From positions 1 to 64,000 of the forward strand of contig NZ_QGKM01000056.1 of assembly GCF_003172875.1 (NCBI RefSeq): a DNA stretch of 64,000 nt, given 5' to 3'. The DNA comes from Leucothrix pacifica (lineage in GTDB: Bacteria; Pseudomonadota; Gammaproteobacteria; Thiotrichales; Thiotrichaceae). Below the pieces are notes generated by a model, which worked only from the letters and a program-made list of their open reading frames with translations, did not search any database and had not been told where the DNA came from. This document shows, piece by piece, positions 1 to 8,857 of the stretch (its first letter is position 1; every line of letters starts with the position of its first letter). The position numbers and the translations under genes are program-made.

Positions 1-90
1 ATTTTTTGTCGTGTACAGAGAAATTTTTTATGAAGTAGTTTTTAACTAGCCTCTTTTTCTAGTTAAATATCTCTAGTCTTGAGTTAGCCC

Positions 91-1599
91 TCACCTTAAA
101 AAGTATTGGTAGACAGGATTCTGTGTCTCTTCCTGATAGTCATATCCAAGCTTTTCAAGGAATTGGTTAAACGCTTCTCTTTCACTATCGGGCACTTGAA
201 TACCCACCAGTACCCGACCAAAGTCTGAGCCGTGGTTACGATAATGAAACAGACTTATATTCCAGTGACCCATGCTATTTAAGAAGTGCAGCAATGCGCC
301 CGGACGTTCCGGAAAGCGAAAACGGTATAGCAATTCATCATCGATTTCCGGTGCGTGACCACCCACCATAAATCTTAGGTGGACTTTAGCGACCTCATTG
401 TCCGTGAGGTCCAGTACTGGATTACCGAGATCTCTGAACTGTTGTAGCAATTGATCTTTTTCATCGATATCAGCTATTTTCGCTCCGACAAAGACTTGAG
501 CTTGTTCTTTGTCAGCATAGCGATAATTAAATTCAGTGATCGAGCGATTACCGATGACTTCACAAAACTGCCTAAAGCTACCCGGCTGCTCAGCAATAGA
601 CACTGCAAACAACGCTTCGCGCTGCTCACCGATTTCAGCGCGCTCCGCCACATGACGCAGGCGGTCAAAATTCACATTAGCGCCGCTACTAATTGCGACA
701 AACTTTTTACCTTCGCAGTCATTTTGTTGGATGTATTTCTTCATGCCCGCAACGCCTAAGGCACCTGCTGGCTCCAGCAAAGTTCGGGTATCTTCAAAGA
801 CATCTTTAATGGCAGCGCAGGTTTCGTCAGTACTCACGGTGATCATGTCATCTACCACGTCCTGAGCGATCCTGAATGTGTTCTCACCAGCTTGTTTCAC
901 TGCAGCACCATCTGCAAAAGTACCGATTTGATCCAAGGTAATGCGTTCACCCGTTTCTAAAGCGCGCGTCATACTCGGTGCTTCTTCGTGCTCAATTCCA
1001 ATAATTCGGGTTTCAGGGCTGAGATATTTAATCCAACTACCAATGCCAGAGATCAAACCACCACCGCCGACGCAGATGAAAATTGCATCAAGAGGGTTAG
1101 GATGTTGCCGAGTGATTTCCATGCCAATAGTCCCTTGGCCGGCAATTACATCTATATCATCAAACGGATGGACGAATGTCAGGCCTTCTTTTTCACACCG
1201 CTCCATTGCATATTGGTAAGCCTCATCAAAAGTGTTGCCGTGTAGCACCGCATTACCACCAAAGGCGCGAACGGAATTCACTTTGATATCGGGCGTAATC
1301 ACCGGCATAACGATCGTGGTGGGTATGCCTAAATGAGTGCCGGCATAAGCGACTCCTTGCGCATGGTTTCCCGCTGAAGCTGCAATCACACCTTTGGCCT
1401 TCGCTTCTGGCGATAAGTTATGCATGCAATTAAACCCACCGCGCAGTTTAAAAGAGAATACCGGCTGCAAGTCTTCCCGCTTTAAATAAATCGTATTATT
1501 GAAACGCTGTGATAGGGAGCGAGCCAGCTCCAGTGGCGTTTCACGCGCCACATCATAGACGCGGGCTTTGAGTATTTTTTCAATCAGATCGTTTTTCAT
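91..1599 (-). CDS. ilvA: Threonine ammonia-lyase, biosynthetic
   Basis: This PLP enzyme converts L-threonine to 2-oxobutanoate and ammonia, the first committed step of isoleucine synthesis, in the cytosol. The 502-residue length matches the biosynthetic, allosteric class. The PLP-lysine motif SFKLRGGFN lies near residue 50, an SAGNHAQG phosphate-binding segment follows near 75, and a glycine-rich CVGGGGLISG loop lies near 177. The last 170 residues form two ACT-like regulatory domains (ALFAVSIAEQPGSF and YRFRFPERPGALLHF), which in this family bind isoleucine and valine. The gene is divergent from rpiA with about 100 bases between them that must hold both promoters. It stands alone, not in an ilv cluster. 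The call is firm. Confidence 0.96.
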   Translation of the reverse strand: MKNDLIEKILKARVYDVARETPLELARSLSQRFNNTIYLKREDLQPVFSFKLRGGFNCMHNLSPEAKAKGVIAASAGNHAQGVAYAGTHLGIPTTIVMPVITPDIKVNSVRAFGGNAVLHGNTFDEAYQYAMERCEKEGLTFVHPFDDIDVIAGQGTIGMEITRQHPNPLDAIFICVGGGGLISGIGSWIKYLSPETRIIGIEHEEAPSMTRALETGERITLDQIGTFADGAAVKQAGENTFRIAQDVVDDMITVSTDETCAAIKDVFEDTRTLLEPAGALGVAGMKKYIQQNDCEGKKFVAISSGANVNFDRLRHVAERAEIGEQREALFAVSIAEQPGSFRQFCEVIGNRSITEFNYRYADKEQAQVFVGAKIADIDEKDQLLQQFRDLGNPVLDLTDNEVAKVHLRFMVGGHAPEIDDELLYRFRFPERPGALLHFLNSMGHWNISLFHYRNHGSDFGRVLVGIQVPDSEREAFNQFLEKLGYDYQEETQNPVYQYFLR

Positions 1600-1698
1600 T
1601 GGGTAGGCTAAGAATGCATTATATCGCTATGTAAAGAGTGCCATAGCGTACCATCATTCGGTATGATGTCAGTATTTCAATTTGGGAATACAACCGCC

Positions 1699-2358
1699 AT
1701 GACACAAGACGAAATGAAGCGTGCTGCCGCCGAAGCTGCGCTGGCTTATGTAGAAGAAAAAACAGTAATCGGAGTAGGTACTGGTTCTACGGCAAACCAC
1801 TTCATCGATTTGCTGGCTGAAAAAAGAATACCTTTGGAAGGCACGGTTGCCAGTTCTGTTGCAACGGCTGAGCGACTAAAAGGGCATGGCTATAAAATAC
1901 TGGAACTCAATCAAACCGGACCATTATCGTTATATGTCGATGGAGCGGATGAGTCAGACCCACGTTTGAACCTGATAAAAGGTGGTGGCGGAGCGTTAAC
2001 GCGCGAGAAAATTGTTGCGGCTGCCAGTGATAAATTTGTCTGTATTGCGGATGAAAGTAAGTTGGTGGATGTATTGGGTGACTTCCCCTTGCCAATTGAG
2101 GTGATTCCAATGGCGCAAAGCTACGTTGCCAGAGAGATGGTGAAGCTGGGTGGTAATCCTAGTTTACGTCTCGACTACATCACTGATAACGGCAATATTA
2201 TTTTGGATGTGAGCGGCCTGCATATTGTGGATCCCGTTACATTAGAACGTGAGATTAACCAAATTACTGGTGTGGTCACGGTTGGCTTATTCGCCGCCAG
2301 ACCAGCGGATGTGTTGATTTTGGGTGCTCCGGGTGGTGCACAGGTTGTTACAGCCTGA
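1699..2358 (+). CDS. rpiA: Ribose-5-phosphate isomerase A
   Basis: It interconverts ribose 5-phosphate and ribulose 5-phosphate in the non-oxidative pentose phosphate pathway. Family landmarks are present: [12 protein letters not shown] near residue 28, DGADE near 81 with the catalytic Asp, and [12 protein letters not shown] near 95 with the catalytic Glu and Lys region. I chose the ATG at 1699, which gives 219 residues, the usual RpiA length, and the typical start [14 protein letters not shown]. The frame is open from an ATG at 1663, but that adds twelve residues unlike the family. The gene is transcribed away from ilvA. Confidence 0.95.
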   Translation: MTQDEMKRAAAEAALAYVEEKTVIGVGTGSTANHFIDLLAEKRIPLEGTVASSVATAERLKGHGYKILELNQTGPLSLYVDGADESDPRLNLIKGGGGALTREKIVAAASDKFVCIADESKLVDVLGDFPLPIEVIPMAQSYVAREMVKLGGNPSLRLDYITDNGNIILDVSGLHIVDPVTLEREINQITGVVTVGLFAARPADVLILGAPGGAQVVTA

Positions 2359-2458
2359 TTGTTGTGATTCGAGCAAATAAACAAAATTATCGCGATGTAC
2401 TCTCCGTATTTTAGAGGGTACAGCTCTTATTTCTAAGCAAGCTGGAAAAGGATTAACT

Positions 2459-3064
2459 ATGGTTTCTGAAGTCTATCAATCATTATTAGCCACTGATATC
2501 TCAGATGCACAATCGGCCGGTCAGGCGATGGATATCGGGATAAGATCATTGCTAAGCCCGATACCCAGACTGATGGGGTATGCGTTTACAGTGCGTTGCA
2601 CTAATCGCAGCAATACTTATTTGCATGATGCGATCTATAAAGCACCGAAAGGTGCTGTTATTGTGGTTGAGACAGATGCCAATGACTATGCAGTGGCAGG
2701 TGGCAATGTCTGTGCGGTCGCTCAGCAAAACGGAGTGGCGGGTTTTGTAATAGATGGCGTGATTCGTGATGTTGGTGAAGCGAAAGAGATTAATTTCGCA
2801 GTGTTCGCACGTGGTGTGTTCCCGAAGCCGGGCGGTAAAACCAACGATGGTGAGTCACAAGTAGAGATTAATTGTGGTGGTGTAAGCGTAAACACTGGTG
2901 ACTTAATTGTTGCGGATGAAGAAGGAATAGTGGTGATTCCTAAAGCGGAGATTGAATCGACACTAAAATCTGCTCTTGAGAAGAAACAAAAGGCAGAAGC
3001 TCAATCGTTGGCTGATTGGCGAACGAGCCATGAAGCGAAGATCAAAAGTATTATTGGTGAGTAA
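2459..3064 (+). CDS. RraA-like / HMG-CHA aldolase family protein
   Basis: This 201-residue protein belongs to the RraA/MenG-like fold that includes 4-hydroxy-4-methyl-2-oxoglutarate (and 4-carboxy-4-hydroxy-2-oxoadipate) aldolases and the RNase E inhibitor RraA. The core GGNVCAVAQQNGVAGFVIDG (residues about 81-100) followed by VIRD carries the Arg-Asp pair that binds the metal and substrate in the aldolases. The C-terminal segment GDLIVADEEGIVVIP is also typical. A Shine-Dalgarno-like AAAGGA precedes the start. It follows rpiA by 100 bases and could be cotranscribed. Aldolase and RraA activities cannot be told apart by reading, so the exact substrate is open. Confidence 0.8.
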   Translation: MVSEVYQSLLATDISDAQSAGQAMDIGIRSLLSPIPRLMGYAFTVRCTNRSNTYLHDAIYKAPKGAVIVVETDANDYAVAGGNVCAVAQQNGVAGFVIDGVIRDVGEAKEINFAVFARGVFPKPGGKTNDGESQVEINCGGVSVNTGDLIVADEEGIVVIPKAEIESTLKSALEKKQKAEAQSLADWRTSHEAKIKSIIGE

Positions 3065-3190
3065 TCAGTGAACCTTATCTGTCCAATTATTCACTTTAGT
3101 AGGGCATTTGCTCTATTATAATAAATTGGGCTAATCAGGCACTTATACCCCAAGACAGTGCTTACCTAAAACCTCAAATGGATTTTTGAT

Positions 3191-3538
3191 ATGAAAAAAA
3201 TATTACTCATTATTCCCCTGTGTTTGTCACTACAGGCTTGCTCGACGGTGCCTACAGAAGGTCTGGATTTAGTTAGTACGCCTGAGAAGACTGCATCGAC
3301 AGTAATCGGTGCTGTATTAGGTGGTTATCTGGGCGCCAAGGCCGGTGATGGTATTGCCGACTCTGCAGGAGAGACACTTGGTTTAATCGGTGGTACTTAT
3401 TTGGGGATGTTGGCACCTGCGTATATCTGGAAGAATTACGGCACATCATCAAATAATTCGACAGGTACTAATTCAGGTTGGTTGGGGTCGCAGTTTTATA
3501 CACAAAGCACCACAACAGTTCGCCGCGGTACGCAGTAA
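3191..3538 (+). CDS. Small glycine-zipper lipoprotein
   Basis: This is a predicted lipoprotein of 115 residues. The N-terminus MKKILLIIPLCLSLQACST is a signal peptide with lipobox LQAC, so Cys17 would be lipidated after cleavage. The middle (about 37-75) is glycine-rich with regularly spaced small residues, VIGAVLGGYLGAKAG and ETLGLIGGTYLG, as in glycine-zipper proteins that pack in or against membranes. The tail is Ser/Thr/Asn-rich and polar. No enzymatic motif is seen. It stands alone, followed by a stable hairpin. A role in the envelope is likely; a specific function is not known. Confidence 0.75.
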   Translation: MKKILLIIPLCLSLQACSTVPTEGLDLVSTPEKTASTVIGAVLGGYLGAKAGDGIADSAGETLGLIGGTYLGMLAPAYIWKNYGTSSNNSTGTNSGWLGSQFYTQSTTTVRRGTQ

Positions 3539-3545
3539 AATCCCT

Positions 3546-3584
3546 CCCCATCATCTCTCAGTAATTAGATGAGGGATGGTGGGG
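3546..3584 (+). terminator. Hairpin after the lipoprotein gene
   Basis: The arms CCCCATCATCTCTCA (3546-3560) and TGAGGGATGGTGGGG (3570-3584) pair over 15 positions with two G-U wobbles and a 9-base loop. The hairpin starts seven bases after the stop codon. There is no strong T-run after it, so it is either a weak intrinsic terminator or an RNA 3'-end stabiliser. Confidence 0.5.
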
Positions 3585-3707
3585 CGTTCTATGCTGAATC
3601 CCGATGCCCTTATTGCTTAAGAGATAGCTTCTATCCATACGGCAACCTTTTGTTGTTTATCACACCTGCGTACTATGGGATTCCCTACGCAATGTTAGTC
3701 CTTGGCT

Positions 3708-4121
3708 ATGCTTGAATATTTATTCTTCAATCAGCAGTACTGCGATGAATTCACCGAAACGCTCGCAAACCGAAACATTTCCTTTCAGATCGAGCATGAA
3801 GCAGTTCAAAAATCACTCAATGTAAAAGTGCCTGATTTTACAAACGATGAGCTTTGGAACGACATTGATAGCCTTTACGATGAACTATCAGAAAAAGACA
3901 CGCTATTATTGCAAGAGAGCTTTGAAGATGACGCTAACGTCAGTACCGCTGGTATTTACATACAGTTAGCGAATAATCAGCAGACAATTGCCAAGGTAGA
4001 CCCGGACGTGATGAATCGCATACTGAGCAGTATCTCGATGGAAGAGTTTAATCAGTTCATCGAGGTTATTGTGGACAGTGTTGAAAATCCGGATGACTCA
4101 CCGATTTGTAAAACGAGCTAG
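3708..4121 (+). CDS. Hypothetical acidic cytosolic protein
   Basis: I do not recognise this 137-residue protein. It has no signal peptide and no membrane segment, and it is rich in Asp and Glu. The start chosen is the ATG at 3708 (MLEYLFFNQQYCDEF); a TTG two codons upstream is possible. The sequence alternates amphipathic helices (DELWNDIDSLYDELSEKD near residue 45; SMEEFNQFIEVIVDSVEN near 110) with a beta-like stretch, and reads like a small folded single-domain protein. It is convergent with the thioredoxin-like gene, with about 20 bases between the stops. Codon use looks ordinary for the window. Confidence 0.65.
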   Translation: MLEYLFFNQQYCDEFTETLANRNISFQIEHEAVQKSLNVKVPDFTNDELWNDIDSLYDELSEKDTLLLQESFEDDANVSTAGIYIQLANNQQTIAKVDPDVMNRILSSISMEEFNQFIEVIVDSVENPDDSPICKTS

Positions 4122-4141
4122 CGGTATTTACCCCACATCAT

Positions 4142-4651
4142 TTACTGTGCACTAACGGCCTTGTGTAATTTGTTGATCGCACGCTCAACGTAAGCTGCAA
4201 AAAAATCGGGAGTGGTATAGCCTAATATGCGCTCTGCCTGTTCCGCACCTTCGGCATCTAAGAAAACCAGAGTGGGCGTCATCGAGGCGTCATACATGGT
4301 TGTTAACTGGTCAGAAGAAACCTGCTGACCATTAAAGTTCACCAAGTCGTATGCGCCATCTACCTGAATTTTACGTATCAGGACTTTGTCATCATATTCG
4401 CCACTGCGCACCATTGGTTGCAGCAGTTCATGCTCAAGCCTGTCACAAAAGTCACAGTATTCAGCATGGAACATAATCACCAGACCTAATTTGTTCCGCT
4501 TCATTTCCTCAGAAAGCTTCTGCAGGTTGTTTTCCTCGATGACCACATGCTCGGTACGAGGTGTGTCTGTATCATCAACGGTAGAGGCGGATAAGTGACT
4601 GAAACTCACGAACACCGCAATCAGTGGTAATACTAACCATTTTAATTTCAT
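4142..4651 (-). CDS. Exported thioredoxin-fold protein
   Basis: This is a 169-residue periplasmic thioredoxin-like protein. A signal peptide covers about residues 1-22. The redox motif appears as FHAEYCDFCDRLEHE, a CxxC of the form CDFC near residue 66. The conserved cis-proline region follows as ASMTPTLVFLDAEG near 129. The layout resembles SoxW-like and DsbD-gamma-like proteins (thioredoxin_2 group), which reduce periplasmic disulfides or assist cytochrome maturation. It is divergent from hemC, with about 80 bases between the starts. A link to haem protein assembly is possible from position only. Confidence 0.8.
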   Translation of the reverse strand: MKLKWLVLPLIAVFVSFSHLSASTVDDTDTPRTEHVVIEENNLQKLSEEMKRNKLGLVIMFHAEYCDFCDRLEHELLQPMVRSGEYDDKVLIRKIQVDGAYDLVNFNGQQVSSDQLTTMYDASMTPTLVFLDAEGAEQAERILGYTTPDFFAAYVERAINKLHKAVSAQ

Positions 4652-4732
4652 GTGATTCTCCTCTTAGCTTTTGCCACCATGCCGATTTTGTCGTAAAGTG
4701 CTGAACTTTCAATCTTGTAAAGAAAGCCCTTT

Positions 4733-5665
4733 ATGTCCAATACCTTACGCATCGCAACGCGCAAAAGTGCACTCGCAATCTGGCAAGCTGAGCATGTTGC
4801 CAATCGCTTACAACAAATCCATCCGGATTTGCAAGTGGAACTAGTAGGTATGATGACACGTGGCGATATAATTTTGGATACCCCTTTAGCCAAGGTAGGT
4901 GGTAAAGGTCTGTTTGTTAAAGAGCTGGAAACAGGCATGTTAGAAGGGACAGCAGATATTGCGGTTCATTCCATGAAAGATGTGCCGATGGCATTCCCGG
5001 AGGGTCTGCACCTTCCTGTGATTATGGAGCGTGAAGATCCAACGGATGCGTTCGTGTCTAATACGATTGAATCCATTGATGCGCTACCTTTGAATGCGCG
5101 CGTAGGAACGTGCAGCTTACGTCGTCAAACACAAATCCGTGAATATCGTCCTGATCTACAAATTCTTGATTTACGCGGTAATGTCAATACACGCCTGGCT
5201 AAGCTGGATAATGATGAATACGATGCCATTATTTTGGCCTCAGCAGGCCTGATGCGTCTTGGTTTTGAAGCGCGTATTCGTGAACGCATTGCCACTGAGA
5301 AAAGTTTGCCTGCTATTGGACAAGGTGCGGTGGGTATCGAGTGTCGGGTAGATGATGAGCGAATCAATGGATTGTTAGCACCGCTGATTCATGATGATAC
5401 CGCCGTCCGTGTTCGTGCTGAGCGTGCTTTAAACAATCGCTTAAATGGCGGCTGTCAGGTTCCGGTCGCTGGTTTTGCCGAGTTGAATGGTGATCAAATT
5501 CACTTGCGCGGATTAATTGGTTATCCTGACGGTTCAACAATTTATCGCGCAGAAATGACTGGCTCAATCGATGATGCCGAGTCCATTGGTGTTGCGGTTG
5601 CCGAAGATCTGTTGGCACAAGGCGGGCGCAGTGTGCTGGAAAGTATCGGCATCAACGTTGATTAA
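4733..5665 (+). CDS. hemC: Hydroxymethylbilane synthase (porphobilinogen deaminase)
   Basis: HemC condenses four porphobilinogen molecules into hydroxymethylbilane, a cytosolic step of haem synthesis. Length (310 residues) and motifs fit the family: [17 protein letters not shown] at the N-terminus, the HSMKDVP loop near residue 80, the [10 protein letters not shown] basic segment near 125, and [15 protein letters not shown] with Cys241, the residue that carries the dipyrromethane cofactor. It is the first gene of a four-gene run, hemC-hemD-hemX-hemY. Its stop overlaps the hemD start by one base (TAATG), which points to coupled translation. Confidence 0.97.
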   Translation: MSNTLRIATRKSALAIWQAEHVANRLQQIHPDLQVELVGMMTRGDIILDTPLAKVGGKGLFVKELETGMLEGTADIAVHSMKDVPMAFPEGLHLPVIMEREDPTDAFVSNTIESIDALPLNARVGTCSLRRQTQIREYRPDLQILDLRGNVNTRLAKLDNDEYDAIILASAGLMRLGFEARIRERIATEKSLPAIGQGAVGIECRVDDERINGLLAPLIHDDTAVRVRAERALNNRLNGGCQVPVAGFAELNGDQIHLRGLIGYPDGSTIYRAEMTGSIDDAESIGVAVAEDLLAQGGRSVLESIGINVD

Positions 5666-6441
5666 TGGTTAACGGCTTACCGCTGCAGGGGCGTTCGATT
5701 GTTGTTACACGCCCCGTACATCAGGCAGCACAAATAAGCCAGCAGTTACAGGATGTCGGTGCGGAGGTGATTAATTTCCCTTTGCTCGATATTGTAGAGC
5801 CTTCAGATACAGATGGCTGCAGGCGTAAACTTGCAGTTCTTGATCGATACGATTTTCTTATTTTCACCAGTCCCAATGCGGTTGAGTGTGCTTTATCTTA
5901 TCTTACAGATGGCTTACCGGAAACAGTGAAAGTCGCTGCAGTCGGAAAGAAAACAGCGCAGTGCTTGTCACATCATGGCATTTCGGTATCTATTGTGCCT
6001 TCCGATACCTTCAATAGTGAATCACTACTGGCTTGTGCTGACTTGCAAGCGGTTAAGGGCTTGTCAATCGCGATTATTCGGGGTGAGGGTGGGCGCAGCT
6101 TATTAAGAGAGACCTTGTCAGAGCGTGGTGCCTGCGTTGATTATATCGATGTGTACCGGCGAATTTGTCCTGCTGATAATTTATTGCCCTTAGTTAAGTT
6201 ACAGCAGCAGAGTGGACTCGATATAATTATTCTGACTAGTGTTGAAAGTTTGCACCACTTGTTTCGCTTAGGTAAAGGTCAGTTATGGTTAAATGACACC
6301 ACATTACTTGTGGGAAGCGAACGTATCGCCTCCATGGTAAAACAAACCTCTCATGCAGGACGCGTGTTGGTCGCGCCAGACCCAAGCGATGGCAGTATCT
6401 TCAGTCGCATCCAGGACTGGGTTAACGATAAAAACAGATAG
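5665..6441 (+). CDS. hemD: Uroporphyrinogen-III synthase
   Basis: HemD closes and rearranges hydroxymethylbilane to uroporphyrinogen III. The 258 residues show the usual weakly conserved two-domain pattern: GRSIVVTRPVHQAAQISQQL at the start, FLIFTSPNAVECAL near residue 72, VAAVGKKTAQCL near 92, and IIILTSVESLHHLF near 190. The start overlaps the hemC stop by one base, and hemX follows 12 bases after its stop. The position within hemCDXY makes the call secure despite low family conservation. Confidence 0.93.
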   Translation: MVNGLPLQGRSIVVTRPVHQAAQISQQLQDVGAEVINFPLLDIVEPSDTDGCRRKLAVLDRYDFLIFTSPNAVECALSYLTDGLPETVKVAAVGKKTAQCLSHHGISVSIVPSDTFNSESLLACADLQAVKGLSIAIIRGEGGRSLLRETLSERGACVDYIDVYRRICPADNLLPLVKLQQQSGLDIIILTSVESLHHLFRLGKGQLWLNDTTLLVGSERIASMVKQTSHAGRVLVAPDPSDGSIFSRIQDWVNDKNR

Positions 6442-6453
6442 GTATAAGAATCG

Positions 6454-7542
6454 ATGGCTATTCAAGGCTCAGGGATGGAAAAGCAAATTAGGACATTGCG
6501 GAAACGCTCATTGTTTACCTTGTTTTTAACCTGGCTGGCATTGTTTTTTACCGTGGTAGGTATTGCAGCGGGCTATAAAAACTTTCTTCGTGTTCAGGAC
6601 AAGGCCAAGGAAGCAGGCCTAAATGCCAAGGTTGCCAGAGATATTTTGCCTGAGTTAGCGCGCAAAGATGTCATTCAGGAATGGCAAGCGCAGGTGCGTG
6701 ATCAGCTGAAATCCAGCAGTGAGCAGAATGCACGGGAACTAAGCCAGTTAAAAGAAGTGAGTAATACCAGTGCTTATGTTGCTGACACTTTAAACGAGCA
6801 AGTTCGCCAGCTGACAATCCAGCAAGAAATTCTCAAAACGCCTCAGAAGCAGACTAATCAATGGAAAATCGAAGAGGCCCGTTATCTGTTAAAAACCGCG
6901 CAAAGAAAACTCCAATTAGATGAAGATCCGATTGCTGCGCAAAAGGCTTTAGTACTGGCGGATGAAATATTAATTGAACTCGGCTCTGAAGCTTATTTAC
7001 CGGTACGTCAGGCATTGGCAACCGATATCGCATTAGTGAAACGCGCTAAGTCCTACAATCCGGCTCAGTTGGTCAAACAAATTGATAGCTTAGCGCTGAG
7101 TTTAAAGCGTGCGATGAGTAGAGGCTCTGCTGTGGTTGATCCTTCAACTGAATCAGATGCCGATGCCGGTGGGAGAAACTCCTTGTTTCAACGTGTTCAG
7201 GCGAGCATTAGCGAGGTGGTGGTCATTAAACAATATGATCAGGATCTGGCTAAACGTATCAGTGGTGATGCCCAGTCGGTACGCTACGAATTACTTCGAC
7301 TCAAATTAGAAAATTTAAAGCACTTAGGGTTACGCAATCAGGTTGAAGCTTATCAACTACAGCTTCAGGAGATTCAGTCGCTTATTGAGACAGAACAAAT
7401 ATCACAGTCTGGAGATGACTTGAGTGCCGATGTTGATGCCTTAAAGAATTTACTACACCGTCCGGATTTCCCCGAACTACAGTCACCAGATGTGATGGAT
7501 TTAGTGTTATCAAATGCACATCCGGCAGAGGCAAGTAAATGA
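6454..7542 (+). CDS. hemX: HemX family membrane protein
   Basis: This is the HemX (YggW-like uroporphyrin-III C-methyltransferase-like) protein found between hemD and hemY in many gammaproteobacteria. Despite the family's usual name, no methyltransferase motif is visible. It has one N-terminal membrane anchor (about residues 18-42, FTLFLTWLALFFTVVGIAAGY) and then a long helical, Gln/Lys/Glu-rich periplasmic region with coiled-coil character (about 45-130). The segment IEEARYLLKTAQRKLQLDED near 142 is characteristic. It overlaps hemY by four bases (ATGA). Its role in haem metabolism is inferred from gene order. Confidence 0.88.
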   Translation: MAIQGSGMEKQIRTLRKRSLFTLFLTWLALFFTVVGIAAGYKNFLRVQDKAKEAGLNAKVARDILPELARKDVIQEWQAQVRDQLKSSSEQNARELSQLKEVSNTSAYVADTLNEQVRQLTIQQEILKTPQKQTNQWKIEEARYLLKTAQRKLQLDEDPIAAQKALVLADEILIELGSEAYLPVRQALATDIALVKRAKSYNPAQLVKQIDSLALSLKRAMSRGSAVVDPSTESDADAGGRNSLFQRVQASISEVVVIKQYDQDLAKRISGDAQSVRYELLRLKLENLKHLGLRNQVEAYQLQLQEIQSLIETEQISQSGDDLSADVDALKNLLHRPDFPELQSPDVMDLVLSNAHPAEASK

Positions 7543-8768
7543 TTCTGTATCCTTTTCTGATTTTGCTGTTGATCGGTGTTCTTTACATCGTGGGATTAAT
7601 GTTGCTGAGAAACTCACAAGATCTGGTGGTGTTATGGGGTCAGAGCTATACCTTAGAGTTAAGTAGCTTTACCCTGGTAGTAGGTTTGATTCTGTTATTT
7701 ATTCTCGGATACGTGTTGATCGCCTCAATCGTTGCGTTGTTATTAGCGCCGAAGCGTATTAGTCAGAACCGGGAGAATAAATATCATGCTGAAGCGCAGC
7801 TGGATTTGAAAAATGGTCTGGTAAACTTGGTAGAGGGGCACTTCGCCGAATCAGAGAAATTACTGGTTAAGAACGTGGCGTACTCTGAAACACCTCTGCT
7901 GAATTATCTGGGGGCAGCTCACTGTGCACATATGTTAAAGAATACTCAACAGCGTGATGAGTATTTAAAAGTAGCCAGTGCTTACGGTGATGAAGCTGAA
8001 ATTGCAGTGGCAGTCTCACAGGCTTCTATGCAGTTTGAGAGTGGTCAAATCGAGCAATCCAGAGCTACCTTAACGCACCTTAGAGAGCTGGCTCCGAGTC
8101 ATCCGTATCCTAATCAATTGCTTGCGCAGGTTTATTACCAGCAGGAAGATTGGCGGCAATTAGTGAAACTTATTCCGGAATTGGTCAAACAGCCGGAGGG
8201 TAGAGGGGGTGACTACGAGCCATACTTCCAACGGGCGGTGACTGGCCTGTTTGAGAGTACGTCAGGTAAAAAAGACATTCCGGCCTTGTCCACGCTTTGG
8301 CAACAATTACCCGATAATGTCCGGAATGAAGAATACGCCATAGAGGCCTATACCACTGCGCTAAATAATGCGGGTGGTGGAGAATTGGCGACACCATTAT
8401 TAGAGCAAAAAATATCCGAACAGCCTAGCAGGGCGCTGGTTAAAGTGTATGGGGAGATAAAACATCGTCGGCCTGCTGAGGCGTTTGAAACAGCGATGCA
8501 GTGGCAGACTTCCATGCCGGGGGACTCCGCAATGCTATTGTGCCTCGGACGCTTAGCGAGTCAGGCTTCAGATTATACGTCGAGTGCTGATTATTATGAG
8601 CGAGCGCTGTCTCTGGTGCCGGATAAAGCGGTTTATAATGAGTTTGCCGAATTGTTAACGTCTATGGGGGATCTTGATAATGCACAACGTTGCTATCGAC
8701 AAGGCCTTCGATACTGTGTGCAAGGGAAGGCACAACCGTTTAAAAGATTAGTAGACTCCGGCGACTAA
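7539..8768 (+). CDS. hemY: HemY-like TPR membrane protein
   Basis: This proteobacterial HemY is not the protoporphyrinogen oxidase of the same name. It has two N-terminal membrane spans (about residues 3-23 and 43-70) and then a TPR-rich domain. TPR-like helices are visible at ADYYERALSLVPDKAVYNEF and GDLDNAQRCYRQGLRY near the C-terminus. The family is thought to act in late haem or cytochrome assembly in the inner membrane. The start overlaps the hemX stop (ATGA), so it closes the hemCDXY operon. The length of 409 residues is normal. Confidence 0.9.
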   Translation: MILYPFLILLLIGVLYIVGLMLLRNSQDLVVLWGQSYTLELSSFTLVVGLILLFILGYVLIASIVALLLAPKRISQNRENKYHAEAQLDLKNGLVNLVEGHFAESEKLLVKNVAYSETPLLNYLGAAHCAHMLKNTQQRDEYLKVASAYGDEAEIAVAVSQASMQFESGQIEQSRATLTHLRELAPSHPYPNQLLAQVYYQQEDWRQLVKLIPELVKQPEGRGGDYEPYFQRAVTGLFESTSGKKDIPALSTLWQQLPDNVRNEEYAIEAYTTALNNAGGGELATPLLEQKISEQPSRALVKVYGEIKHRRPAEAFETAMQWQTSMPGDSAMLLCLGRLASQASDYTSSADYYERALSLVPDKAVYNEFAELLTSMGDLDNAQRCYRQGLRYCVQGKAQPFKRLVDSGD

Positions 8769-8857
8769 ATGGCTCATTAAGCATTAGTTCACTATGATTG
8801 AACCATTATGGCGTACCGACCAACTTTTCACTGTTGGCTAATTATAAAAATAAAGGT

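Noticed and set aside
41-67. Perfect 9-base inverted repeat TTTAACTAG/CTAGTTAAA downstream of ilvA
   Set aside because: It is A/T-rich with no T-run on the minus strand and too weak to call a terminator; it may be chance.
8794-8841. Fifteen-codon frame upstream of the giant secreted protein as a leader peptide
   Set aside because: It has no ribosome site, and its stop is not coupled to the start of the next gene.
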